Positions 54,401-64,000 of a DNA stretch of 64,000 bases are shown here, piece by piece. The stretch is taken from assembly GCF_024713975.1 (NCBI RefSeq), contig NC_091099.1, positions 15,915,501-15,979,500 of the forward strand. The letters run 5' to 3'. This stretch comes from Paralichthys olivaceus. Lineage: Eukaryota > Chordata > Actinopteri > Pleuronectiformes > Paralichthyidae. A program made the position numbers and the translations under genes. Every line of letters begins with the position of its first letter. Positions within the stretch are counted from its first letter, which is position 1. A model generated the notes under the pieces. The model saw only the letters and a list, made by a program, of their open reading frames with translations, made no database searches and was not told where the DNA came from.

Positions 54401-56099
54401 TGTGTGTGTAGCTTTATTGTCTACAGATTCATGTATGTTAACACTAAGCAGAGAACAATAGAGTTTTTATTAAACCAAAACATTTCACATAGAAGCCTCA
54501 TTAACATTAAATGTCAGTGTATTCCAAAGCTACAAAAGATGTAATAATAAAATATCTTCGGGCTGCTGCACACTAGAGGATTTTCAACTCTTGAACGATT
54601 TAAAAAAACGTTGGAGACATAATGACAGATTTATTATCTTATAATCTTCTGAACAAACAGACACTGGATGATTTGGCCAGAGCGTCAGAGCAAACACTTG
54701 CCATTTGTAGGAAACAATTTTGACAGTGGAGAATCCAGAGACTTGTAATTTTACAGAAACTCACAATATCTTCTTCTTCTGTCTTTTTCTGGCAACTTTT
54801 TGGTGCATTACAGCCACCTTCTGAACTGGATTGTGGAAGGAACACTTGCGTGACTGAACGTGACTTCAGAAGAAAAAGAAACATGGAGGAAAACCGGCAC
54901 TGTGTGTTCTGTTTTGCAGTGAAGAATAAACAAAACAACAAAAATGTTGTCAAGGGCTTTTACATTTTGCACCGCGAGCTGGAGGAGAGTTGAAAATGTA
55001 TTGTTGTTTTGAGTCACAGTTGTACAAGTACACAACTACTGGTTGGTGATGCTTCCTGGTGGGCTCTCTCGCGCGCTGTTGGGAATTTCTGTCAGAGCCG
55101 ATTGGAGATCGGGGATTATTCAGGTTATTTTGTAAACCCCTCACACTTGAGAAATATTTGGGAATGCCTCCACAATTGTCGCAAGGGGCAAATTGGCCCG
55201 ATTATCCTCTAGTGTGCAGCAGCCTTTAGCCCAACCAACAGCCCTCCACTGAACAAAATGATTTGTCTGCTGCCAGCTGCAGAGCCGCAAGAGAATCTTC
55301 AGCACTGGCGAACAAGTGGCTGAGTGATGCTCTAAAATCTTCAATTAGACTTTAATGCAGTTGTTAAATCATGTGTGGACTTCAGTTCACAGGACTAAAG
55401 ACTCAGGAGGCAATTCTGAATTATAAAGCTGAAAGTCCTGTAGTGTAGTGTAAAAAATACAGCTTCACTGTTGTATAGTGAATGAAATACTCAATAGCTG
55501 CTTTCTTAAGTCTGGACATTTTACTCAAATTTTCCAGAAATAAGTTAACCAACGATTTGTTAGTGGCAGCCCTACTCCACATCAGGATCTTGCACAAACC
55601 ATCAAAAAGCTTGATTAAAAGAAACTCACATAAAATATTTTTTGCAAGCACTATGCTTATCTCGCTGTGCTCTTCCTACACCTGGATTTGGTCAATTGTG
55701 TTAAGCCAGTTGAGACCTAAAGTAACTACACCTTGCTCAGTTAATCCCACGAGGGACGAGCAGGGGAGAAACTAAAACCATCTCTTACTCAATTTTCATT
55801 ATCTAGTGGGAGGAATGTGATGTTAAATGGAGCTGTGGTTTTCTCTGAGACTGAGGCTGGACTCAGAGGGGATGCAAGCTGAGTCTCAACATGACACGGT
55901 TATTGAAACATGTTAACAAGCCTGTTTGTGTCTCCGCCAGAAGTGAGCATGAGTGTGTGGGTCCCAAAAAGTGAGCATGAGGGTGTTTCCCTAAAAGTGA
56001 GCATGGGTGTGTGTCCCAAAAGGTAGTTCTATTGCATTAGTGTGTACTAAAAGTTACCATGGGTGTGTGATCCAAAAGTGAGCTTTTATGTGTGTCCCA

Positions 56100-56146
<47 letters not shown>

Positions 56147-57182
56147 AGAGGATGTGGTCAGGGTGTGTTGATCAGGTCTGTGCCACCTTCACGTTACAGA
56201 TACAGGCTCCGTGATAACTTGACATTAGCCTATGTTTTGCACATGATTAATAATGAGTCACTCATCATTTATATAATCTGGATAAACAAGCTGGTGTTGA
56301 CGTGCATACAAAGGCCCATTATATGTAATGGAAATGAGCCCAGCTCACATTATAGATGATTTAAAAAATAAGACTGATTTAATTACAGTCATTCTAATTC
56401 ATGTGTGTCGCATTCTACGTGGTTTCGCTTCCAGGACCATGAGCCACTATCGTCGCCAGCTGAAGTTCGCCACATGGATCCGTCTATTTACTGAAAAGCC
56501 AGAAAACACAGTGGCACTTAACATTCCATTAAACTGCGTCTGTTGACGGTAAAAATGTGAACGGGACATCCAGCGGTGCGTCCGCGATCTTTGTGAAATA
56601 AATGTGTTCAAACCGCAGCTGTAATGCTGTGAAAGTCACCTTGTGTCTCGTGTCCAAGCTAAACTAGGCTGAGATTAAACTAGCTAGCGTGGAGCGGGTA
56701 GAAAGTTAGATGTCGTAGTAGCGCAAACTGTAACGCAGTTATTTTGGCTAAGCTAGCGTTACTCTCAGTTAAGAGGCTAGCTAGAGCTACCGCATCGTCG
56801 TTACTGGTCGACGTTTTATTGTTTTATTTTCAGAGCGGGTTTGACACCGGAGCTGCGGGGTTTGGTTTTATCCACTGGGCCATTTAAGACTTGACGGTGG
56901 AAGGGAAATAAAAGCGAACACTTTATTCGGGCTTGACGTGTAAACACGGAACCTTGCGCGGAACGGTTTGGTTTCAGTGGATAGTCAGTGGCTGTGGGTT
57001 TAGCCTGGCTGGCCTGGACTCACCGTGATGTTGCAGTGAATGATCAGCAGCTTCTCCCTCGTTACGTTGAACTGGCAACTCAGCTCGTCGGGTTTCCAGT
57101 CTATTATTCTGAATCGCTCGTGGTTTGGGTCAAAGATTGACTCCAGAAACTTCAGTTCGGCCTTTAGCCCCGACACCGACAT
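49415..57182 (-). CDS. ube2q2: Ubiquitin-conjugating enzyme E2 Q2
   Basis: An E2 enzyme that carries ubiquitin as a thioester and passes it to substrates; UBE2Q proteins have an extra N-terminal RWD-like domain. Exons, 5' to 3': 57024-57182, 54168-54272, 53028-53150, 52872-52928, 52612-52761, 51094-51178, 50945-51005, 50771-50861, 50626-50684, 50059-50107, 49861-49956, 49557-49623 and 49415-49446. They join in frame to 377 residues (human UBE2Q2 375). The N-terminus [18 protein letters not shown] matches UBE2Q2, without the proline-rich extension of UBE2Q1. An acidic linker (SEEEEEEEM) follows. The UBC fold includes [11 protein letters not shown], the catalytic Cys in [13 protein letters not shown] (C306) and the C-terminus YTPPKEDG. 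The end of exon 1 is shorter than human, lacking most of a proline-rich loop before HCNIT. Intron 1 is 2.75 kb and holds a transposon-like element and minisatellites. Confidence 0.96.
51179..52611 (-). other. ube2q2 intron between coding exons 5 and 6
   Basis: 1.4 kb, AT-rich. Short open frames on both strands have no recognisable content. No repeat with visible ends. Confidence 0.6.
53628..53760 (+). mobile_element. tRNA-derived SINE-like fragment
   Basis: TAGCTGGACGGTTAGGGCAT resembles a tRNA A box and GGTTTGACTC a B box about 45 bp downstream, followed by an unrelated tail. This is the layout of tRNA-derived SINEs. It lies in ube2q2 intron 2. Target duplications were not identified. Confidence 0.45.
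54322..54410. repeat. (TG)n microsatellite, about 90 bp
   Basis: A TG dinucleotide array with a few interruptions (GTGTTTG, TGGTG), in ube2q2 intron 1 just upstream of the exon 2 acceptor. Confidence 0.95.
54561..55224. mobile_element. Non-autonomous DNA transposon with 21-bp inverted repeats, 664 bp
   Basis: The left end GGCTGCTGCACACTAGAGGA is repeated perfectly in inverse orientation at the right end (21 bp match in all). No long coding frame or transposase motif is visible, so it is non-autonomous. No convincing target duplication remains: the flanks read TTCG and TTTA, hinting at a mutated 3-bp TTA-type duplication. The family is unassigned. It sits in ube2q2 intron 1. Confidence 0.75.
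55935..56100. repeat. Minisatellite with about 27-bp unit
   Basis: Five to six degenerate units of roughly AAAGTGAGCATGGGTGTGTG plus TCCC, running directly into the adjacent (TG)n array. The dinucleotide tract probably arose from the TG-rich part of the unit. Confidence 0.8.
56102..56143. repeat. (TG)n microsatellite
   Basis: About 42 bp of pure TG continuing from the 27-bp minisatellite. Confidence 0.95.
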
Positions 57183-57300
57183 CTTCTGCTCATCTCAAAC
57201 CACCAGGCCGCTGGCAGGAGGGGAAGTCGGGGCGGAATGCGACCGCGCAGTTGAGTCGGTGCTCGGATCTCGCATATTAGCGTGAGAACAACAACAAAGG
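56655..57300 (-). promoter_or_regulatory. ube2q2: ube2q2 promoter region, CpG-rich
   Basis: GC/CpG-rich sequence brackets the first coding exon, with transcription expected to start just above 57182. The first part of intron 1 (56660-56800) has dense GCTAGC/TTAGC motifs. Confidence 0.5.
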
Positions 57301-57409
57301 GCTGGATGGGTCTATGGAGCACGATGTCACCGGGTTTTACACCAGGACACTACACAACTTCAACATTTCATTTCAAATTCAAACTAACCTTCTTGTTGGA
57401 TATTATTAT

Positions 57410-58460
57410 TACATTACATGTTTCACTTGGCTCCAATGTCTTCTTCTAGGAGCCCATAGAGACAAGATTATATTTTTATACTGATGAATATACAGATATA
57501 GTTTAATACATGTACAATATATAAAATATGTGCAAACAAAAAATTCTAAAGTTTTTAGAGAAGCTGGGTTTTCATTAACCCTGATCCTCCGACCTACAGG
57601 GGCCCCTAAAAATGTCATTATAATTGAAACTTGTACATTGTATATAATATAATATATGAACAATGTGAGCAAACATTTTTGATAAAGTTTAAGAGAAAGC
57701 TGGGTTAACAAAATAACCCTGGTCCTCAGACCTACAGGGGCTCCTAAAGACAAGTTTAACATTTTTACTGAAAATATATCGATATATTGTAATTTATGTG
57801 CAATATATAAAATAAGAGCAAACACAAAGTGCAAAGAGACAACTGGGTTGCCAATTTACCAAGACCTACAGGGGCCCTAAAGACAAGATTATACTTTTAT
57901 ACTGTAAATATAATTGTACAAGATATTATTAATAAACAAAATACATGAGCGTACATAGCATTTATCAAGTGTAAAGAGAAGACTTGGTTACCAATAGACC
58001 CAGGGCCTCGGATCTATTGGGGCCCCCGGGTTGAAAAAGTACAATTTTATACTGTAAATATACAAATATAATTGTGATAAGTGATATACAATGTATACAA
58101 TATATGTGCAAACAAAAATGTTATTAAGTTTAATGAGAAGACTGGGTTACCTATTTACCAAGTGTCTCACCCTATAGGGGTCTCTAAAGACAGGATGAAA
58201 AAATTATACTGTAAATATATAGATATAGTATAATATATGTACAAGATAAGATATATGAGCAAACAAAAATTTGATAAAGTTTAAAGAGAAGACAGGGTTA
58301 CCAATTAATCCACATCAGTCCTCTAGGCCCCTTAAGACAATAATATAATTTCATGCAGTAAATATATAGATATAGTATAATATATGTACAATATATACAT
58401 TATAGAAGCAAACACAAATTTGATAAAGCTTAAAGCGAAGATTAGGTTGTCAATTATCCA
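57410..58460. repeat. Tandem array, about seven units of 135-155 bp
   Basis: The landmark ACCTACAGGGGC and its variants recur near 57447, 57593, 57731, 57865, 58013, 58170 and 58320. Each is followed by 'taaagacaag', an AT-rich 'actgtaaatata' segment and 'ttgataaagtttaaagagaag...gggtta'. Units are AT-rich and differ by small indels. Confidence 0.85.
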
Positions 58461-58744
58461 TCTGATTGCACTGGTTAAAATCACTGTTCAGGTAAAGGCT
58501 TTTCTAAAGAGCCATTCAAAGTTGTGTACACTGACTTGACACTAGGTGGCACAACAATACAAATAATTCTGTTCAATTTACAACCAGACATGAGCTGTTG
58601 TTGTAAGCAGTGGCATGAGCAGTACACACATTGTACAGCAGGAGTCTGAACTGCAGCACCTTCTTTTACAACGTGTTGCATTTCACCCAGAACAGTGCAT
58701 GACATGTAACTGCATGTAGTACAGCCCACACATCGAAGGACAGA

Positions 58745-59560
58745 ATCAAAGGTGAAGAAGCTGACACTTTGTTGGAGTTGTATTGACTGACCTTCACCAG
58801 TGGATTTGGGTAAGTGTTTGTGATTTAGAGAACAGAAACTAAAAACAGTCATGACTGTTTTTAGTTTCTCTTTTGTTGAAACATGCTGTGAACATTGGAG
58901 GCATGTGTAAGTAATTGTTAACAGCCATTTCTATCAATGTTCAAGTTCAAGAATATTATGATTAGTTGTAGTTTTGAGTTTTCTCGCATCGTATAAGTAT
59001 GTATTACAACCAAGTGTATAGTTGACACATTGTTAAAGTTGTATTGACTGACCTGCACCAGTGGATTTGGGTATAAATGTTAATGTAACTCAAGATTTAA
59101 GCGGATACAAAGCTCTTTTATAAAAGCAGAAACTAAAAACCGTCATGACACGTGTTATGTTGAAACATGCTGTGAACATTGGAGGCATGTGTAAGTAATG
59201 CTTGTTTTGAGTTTTCTCGCATTGTATAAGTATAAGTATGTCTTACAACCAAGTGTATAGTTGACACATTGTTGGAGTTGTATTGACTGACCTGCACCAG
59301 TGGATTTGGGTATAAATGTTAATATAACTCAAGACTTAAGCGGATACAAAGCTGTTTTAGAGAACAGAAACTAAAAACCGTCATGACACGTGTTATGTTG
59401 AAACATGCTGTGAACATTGGAGGCATGTGTAAGTAATGCTAGGTGGTACTTGTTAACAGCCATTTCTATCAATGTTCAAGTTCAACAATATTATGATTAG
59501 TTGTTTTGAGTTTCTCGCATTTAATAAGTATATGTATGTCTTACAACCAAATGTAAAGTT
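58745..59560. repeat. Tandem array, about three units of 240-260 bp
   Basis: The block TGTATTGACTGACCTGCACC plus 'agtggatttggg' starts near 58780, 59041 and 59280. It is followed each time by 'agaaactaaaaac.gtcatgac', 'gttgaaacatgctgtgaacattggaggcatgtg' and 'gttttctcgcat'. Copies 2 and 3 are closer to each other than to copy 1, which contains a long palindrome. Confidence 0.85.
58834..58869. repeat. 36-bp perfect palindrome
   Basis: AGAAACTAAAAACAGTCA is followed immediately by its exact reverse complement, with no spacer. It lies in the first unit of the 250-bp array; the other units keep only the left half. Confidence 0.95.
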
Positions 59561-59728
59561 GATGTATAGGGGAATTACCTTAAAGTTGTACTTAGTTCCA
59601 GTACTTGAGTAAATTTACTTAGTGATCTTTCACTATATCTCATGTTATAGTGTCTGTAAACATCAAAACATGTGAATCAGCCAGGTAGTACTATACCGAC
59701 TTGTTTTTGTTTTTCAGGTCAGAGCAAC

Positions 59729-61336
59729 ATGATCATGACGGTGCCTCCCTTAGCTCTGCTCACCTTTACTCTACTGTTGAATCAACTTACCGGTGCTCCT
59801 GTGGGGAAAATATTAGTTTTCCCACTGGATGGAAGCCACTGGATAAACATGAAAATACTCATCGAGGCGCTGCATGCCAAAGGCCATGAGGTCGCCGTGC
59901 TCAGGGCGAAAGACAGCTGGTACATCAGTGAGAAGTCTCCTTTCTACACCTCCATCACACTTCCAAGCACAGGTGGCTTTGAGGAAAACTTTGATACCTT
60001 TTTGTTGCCACAGCTGGCGATCCGGCTGCAGGGTAAGCCTACGTCTCTTTGGTCTCTCTTCTGGACCCAAGTTAAGTTGCAGTGGATGGTTACAAACCAG
60101 TTCTCGGAGTTCCACAAGCGAGTGAGCGAAATGGTTGATAAGATGTTTGAAGATGAGAACCTGATGCGTTCCCTACACGAGGCCAAATTCGACGTGGTTT
60201 TGACTGACCCTGGCATCGGCGGAGGGGCCATGCTGGCACGTCGGCTTCAAGTTCCCCTTGTTTTCAATGTCAGATGGACCATTCAAGGTGAAGCCCATCT
60301 TCTCCTGGCTCCATCGCCTCTGTCATACATTCCTTTTACTGCAACAGAGCTCACAGACAGGATGACCTTCCCTCAGAGAATCAAGAATGTTTTGAGTTAT
60401 GTTCTTGGGATGTACACGCTGTCCTCCATCACAGAACCTCATTACAAACCTTTGGTTAGGAAGTACTTTGGTCCTGATGCGGATTACTCAACATTTTTCC
60501 TGGACGCTGATATATGGCTTATGAGGATTGACTTCGTCTTTGAATATCCACGTCCTACGATGCCAAATGTAGTCTACATTGGTGGATTTCAGTGCAAGCC
60601 CCCAAAGCCCCTGTCCGAGGACCTGGAGAAGTTTGTCCAGAGCTCCGGAGACCACGGTGTCGTTATGATGACCTTAGGAACTTTGGTAGGCAAGCTTCCC
60701 CAAGATGTTGCTGAGGAGATTGCTGCAGCCTTTGCTCAGCTGCCTCAGAAGGTTGTGTGGAGGTACGTTGGAGAAAGGCCAGTCAACCTGGGCAACAACA
60801 CATTACTGGTCAACTGGTTGCCACAGAATGACCTCTTAGGACATCCCAAAACTAGGGCGTTTGTTTGCCACGGAGGCACCAATGGAGTTCAAGAAGCAAT
60901 TTACCATGGGGTTCCTGTAGTCGGCCTTCCATTATTCTTCGATCAGCATGATAACCTCTCCAGAATCAAAGTGAGGGGAGGAGCTGTGAATGTGGACATT
61001 GCCATGCTCGATAGGCACATCTTCGCAGATGCACTTAGGACAGTTCTCTACAACTCCTCTTACAGGGAAAACATGCAGAGGCTCTCGAGGCTGCACAGAG
61101 ACCAGCCCATGAAACCACTGGACCGGGCAGTGTTTTGGATAGAATTTGTAATGAGGCACAAAGGAGCCCCTCACCTGCAGACACAAGCCAACAAAATGTC
61201 CTGGTTTGTTTACAACTCTGTCGATGTCATCGCTGCTTTGTTGGCAGCTTTTCTGCTTTTAACTTTCACCTGCATTTCCGTTGTAAGATTACTGTGGAGA
61301 AGGTTTTTTGTCGGAAAAAAGGTCAAACCTGAATAA
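59729..61336 (+). CDS. UDP-glucuronosyltransferase, teleost UGT5-type, single coding exon
   Basis: An ER-lumenal enzyme that transfers glucuronic acid from UDP-glucuronate to lipophilic acceptors (steroids, bilirubin-like compounds, xenobiotics). The 535 residues begin at 59729. I chose this start because an acceptor (TTTTTCAG) ends at 59717 and the next residues MIMTVPPLALLTFTLLL form a signal peptide; an in-frame ATG at 59672 would lie before the acceptor. H37 in DGSHW is the expected catalytic base and VLTDPG the partner Asp region. The UGT signature WLPQNDLLGHP...FVCHGGTNGVQEAIYHGVPVVGLPLFFDQHDN spans about 362-408. N-glycosylation sequons NNT and NSS are present. A C-terminal membrane span and the lysine-rich tail GKKVKPE fit ER retention. 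An uninterrupted coding exon is typical of fish UGT5 genes. The exact paralogue is not assigned. Confidence 0.92.
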   Translation: MIMTVPPLALLTFTLLLNQLTGAPVGKILVFPLDGSHWINMKILIEALHAKGHEVAVLRAKDSWYISEKSPFYTSITLPSTGGFEENFDTFLLPQLAIRLQGKPTSLWSLFWTQVKLQWMVTNQFSEFHKRVSEMVDKMFEDENLMRSLHEAKFDVVLTDPGIGGGAMLARRLQVPLVFNVRWTIQGEAHLLLAPSPLSYIPFTATELTDRMTFPQRIKNVLSYVLGMYTLSSITEPHYKPLVRKYFGPDADYSTFFLDADIWLMRIDFVFEYPRPTMPNVVYIGGFQCKPPKPLSEDLEKFVQSSGDHGVVMMTLGTLVGKLPQDVAEEIAAAFAQLPQKVVWRYVGERPVNLGNNTLLVNWLPQNDLLGHPKTRAFVCHGGTNGVQEAIYHGVPVVGLPLFFDQHDNLSRIKVRGGAVNVDIAMLDRHIFADALRTVLYNSSYRENMQRLSRLHRDQPMKPLDRAVFWIEFVMRHKGAPHLQTQANKMSWFVYNSVDVIAALLAAFLLLTFTCISVVRLLWRRFFVGKKVKPE

Positions 61337-63850
61337 ATGAATGAAATGTGTTAAATCTAAGCATTTCTAGACATGATCCCAAATAGTCTCTGTGTGTGAT
61401 GTTGCAAGAGGCAAACTATTTTTTTGATTATAAACCATAATAGAAAACAGTATTTTCTAGATTTCTCCATTGGTTGAGGATTGTATCCTGCACAAACATG
61501 TGACTGTGAAGGTTTTCAAAGTCAATAATTATAAAGTAAATGATCTTCCAAATTAGTTCGATTTCTCCAGAGACAGTTTGTTTGCAACATATTAGACACA
61601 AGTTTACAGGAGGAACAGTGTCCATAAAGTATCCATCCAGCAGCTATATGTCTCTGGAGTCAAAGTCTGAGAGCAGTGAACTTTAACCAGATGACCTTAT
61701 GATAAACTTGTTGATTTACCAATGATCCTGTATGTGTATGTGTTTCCATACTGAATTGTGTGCCGTTCAGAGGAAGTGTCTCCAACACGCCTGGACCCCT
61801 TCCCCTTTGTAATGTGTCATTTGTGTCCAAGCTCTTCCTTGAGGTTTAAATCAGCAATTTGTCTACTTCCATAATGAACCTGAGAGAGAAAAAGAAAAGT
61901 GCATATATAAAGTGAGAGAATACATGTTTGATTATATATTAAACAAATGGTCAAAAGCTGGATGGTCAACATGTATTGACTTCTATGAATGTCTATCATT
62001 TTATTTGTACATTTTGTCCTCTTTTTCGGTTTGTTGGTCTGTCTCATTTTACTTATATTAGCTACTTTTACTTTCCTCTTGACTGTTATGTTTTGTCCCG
62101 GGTGCATATTAGGTATAATTAGCATTTGCCTTTTCTGGTTTAAATTTAGTTTACTGTTTATCTTGTTTAATGTTTACTGTTTATCTTGTTTATTGTTTAT
62201 TGTTTATCTTGTTTATTGTTTACTGTTTATCTTGTTTATTTTCAATATGTATTTCATTTGATTTTCCATTTTGTTATATTGAAATCAGTCCGTTTCTTGA
62301 CAGGTCCAGATTTGAACAGTAGGTGGCAGCATAATGTTCTGCCATGGGAAACCACGAGGAACCTTTTCCTTGCACAGATGATTTAAAATGTAAGCATTAT
62401 CTCTTCAATTGTGTTTATTTTATGGCTTTTTGTTGAATTATAAAGTTTGTTTGGGTGGTGAAAAGTAAATAATGATAATAATAAAACCATGACAAGAGCA
62501 CATACAGACAAAAATCTATTTTCTATTAAATCAAATTGCATTTCACTTTGATTTCAACCTCATCAAACTTCTATCCACTGTTGTCTTTCTAATTATCAAA
62601 ATGTATACATTTGACATGCAAACTATTGAATTGTCCGTGTTTCCCTGATCGTAATCATACACAGGATATGATGTGAGAGAAACCTGGTTCCTCATATCTC
62701 TGAATGAATCCAACATTATCCAGGCTTCTGATTGTCTGTGCAGTAGTGACTGTGACTTCTATATGTCCCGGATACTTTTCATTAGTATACTGATGATCAA
62801 CAGTGGCCTGTCTGACATTATGTACATCTTGACAACATTTAATAGAGTATATACTGTATATCAACAATACATATTTAAATCTTTCTCAAATAATCCTGCA
62901 TTATACAATTTACAGTTGAAAATAGTTTACAATAGACCCTCATTGAAATAAATATGAACATACTGCATGTGTGATAGCTGAAACAGATAAGGAATATGCT
63001 GGTGTAATCAGAACATGCTGTGTAGTAGATGTATGAATGCAGCAAATGAATGAGGCTACTGTGTTGTAGGTGTGGGACTCCATTAGCCTCTGTTAGTTCA
63101 AAGAGGAATAGGATTAAAACTCTACTTAAAGCCTGTGCATGTGCTGTTGAGGTCAGGGCTTAGTCAGCCTGTGAGACTGCTTGACCCAAAGCACAGTTTC
63201 AGGCATTTGTTAGGCACTTTGTTATGCACTGATACTGTCATGGACGGATTATCATGACCACAGGCCCTGGACATAAACTCGCTACAGATCCCTGCATGCA
63301 AAATAGTATCCGAAGACTGCGTGTGCCCGAGAGCGACCTGCAACCACACAGTTTATATCACTTTAGGCTAAAAGGACATCACAGTGTCAGACACAGTCTT
63401 AATACATCAAAGCCTATATATTACGATTTAATCTGCTGTTTTACAATCAGGTAACAGTTTCAAAATCACATTTACTCCAATAGCTTACAAACAAAAAATG
63501 CTACACAGCAGGAAAAGAGTTTCATAAAACATGTTTAAGCTAATGGGGCCCTGGACACTGGCTTACTTTCTCTATGCAGTTCATATTTGGAGAATCCTGT
63601 AGCAACGCCTGAGAAACACTGGCTTCTGATTGGTCAGTAGAAACAACTCTATTAAATGGCAGGTAACTATAGCAACAGCAGACCATTAACATTAGCGAAG
63701 CTGGTTTAACTAGAGTTTGATGTTAAAAGTGGCTACAGGCTGTTTCTCATGACTGATATTCACTCTGTAAATGATTTCGATGTAAGACAAACAAATCCAT
63801 GGATCCTTGTTTATTGTTTTTGATATCATCGATTTGTGCTCCTCTTTACG
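61337..63850. other. Intergenic, AT-rich, right of the UGT gene
   Basis: No gene is supported. AATAAA at 61332-61337 overlaps the UGT stop codon and could be a very early polyadenylation signal. A short TTGTTTATC-based repeat is at 62155-62240. Short open frames have no recognisable content. Confidence 0.6.
62155..62240. repeat. Short tandem repeat, TGTTTATCTTGTTTA-like unit
   Basis: About five degenerate copies of a roughly 15-20 bp T-rich unit. Confidence 0.75.
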
Positions 63851-63869
63851 ATGGGACGTCGCCTGCCTG

Positions 63870-63980
63870 TCCCCGTGGTCCTCTGAGACCTCGCGGGATT
63901 TGGGATTAGACGGAGGGGGTTAAAAAGGAGCGTGGCTCCCTCGGCGCACCGGAGCTGACAGCAGCGGCGGAGGCAGCGCA
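63870..63980 (+). promoter_or_regulatory. Possible promoter and first exon of the next gene
   Basis: A GC/CpG-rich block with a TATA-like TTAAAAAGG (63920-63928), then GCAGCGGCGGAGGCAGCGCAG followed by GTATCG, a plausible donor at 63980/63981. The gene itself lies beyond the window. Confidence 0.35.
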
Positions 63981-64000
63981 GGTATCGGACAGCAGTACTG

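Larger units (their letters stand above)
57183..59717. other. Intergenic region between divergent ube2q2 and the UGT gene
   Basis: After about 150 bp of CpG-rich sequence, most of this 2.5 kb is two tandem arrays (57410-58460 and 58745-59560). No gene is supported; the 141-codon minus-strand frame at 57409-57834 is an artefact of the repeat. A promoter or 5' exon for the UGT gene must lie here but is not identified. Confidence 0.6.

Noticed and set aside
57409-57834. 141-codon minus-strand frame
   Set aside because: It runs through the 145-bp tandem repeat and repeats its own residues (GAPVG..); a repeat artefact, not a gene.
59672-59728. Upstream in-frame ATG adding 19 residues to the UGT
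   Set aside because: A strong acceptor at 59717 and a normal signal peptide starting at 59729 make the shorter form more likely.

Overview
This window is nuclear DNA from a ray-finned fish, most likely a percomorph teleost. The evidence is vertebrate intron-exon architecture with compact introns, orthologues that align end to end with human proteins, a single-exon UDP-glucuronosyltransferase of the teleost UGT5 type, and dispersed repeats typical of perciform genomes. I assigned coding exons by reading splice junctions and checking that reading frames join. Protein comparisons are from memory of the human proteins, not from a search.

Layout: (1) 1-10126, minus strand: atp8b4, a P4-ATPase lipid flippase; its 5' 23 coding exons (903 codons) are here and the 3' end lies off the left edge. 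(2) 11830-15441, plus: sqor, mitochondrial sulfide:quinone oxidoreductase, complete, with a probable GC-AG intron. (3) 17110-25900, plus: ctdspl2, a nuclear SCP-like phosphatase, complete, with a long 3' UTR containing G-runs. (4) 27350-29100, plus: a four-exon secreted cysteine-rich protein with an IGFBP N-terminal domain, not identified further. (5) 33189-35648, minus: parp16, an ER tail-anchored mono-ADP-ribosyltransferase. (6) 39000-45290, plus: scamp5, a secretory carrier membrane protein. (7) 47050-57182, minus: ube2q2, a ubiquitin-conjugating enzyme. (8) 59718-61336, plus: the UGT5-type gene. The last 150 bases look like a GC-rich promoter of a further gene.

The named single-copy genes (atp8b4, sqor, ctdspl2, parp16, scamp5, ube2q2) all have human orthologues on chromosome 15q, so the window is a piece of an ancient linkage group rather than a functional cluster. 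Pairs 1/2, 5/6 and 7/8 are divergent; 4/5 and 6/7 are convergent.

The accessory material is repetitive: a 507-bp PIF/Harbinger-like deletion derivative in a scamp5 intron with a TAA target duplication, a 664-bp element with 21-bp inverted ends in ube2q2 intron 1, a Tc1-like remnant, a 260-bp MITE, two tRNA-derived SINE-like copies, three copies of one dispersed repeat, many microsatellites, and two adjacent tandem arrays (about 145-bp and 250-bp units, one with a 36-bp perfect palindrome) between ube2q2 and the UGT gene. I see no convincing new multi-gene system. The most unusual items are the UGT-flanking arrays, the Harbinger derivative that keeps a transposase-like first exon, the orphan IGFBP-domain gene, and clustered TAGC motifs at three promoters.
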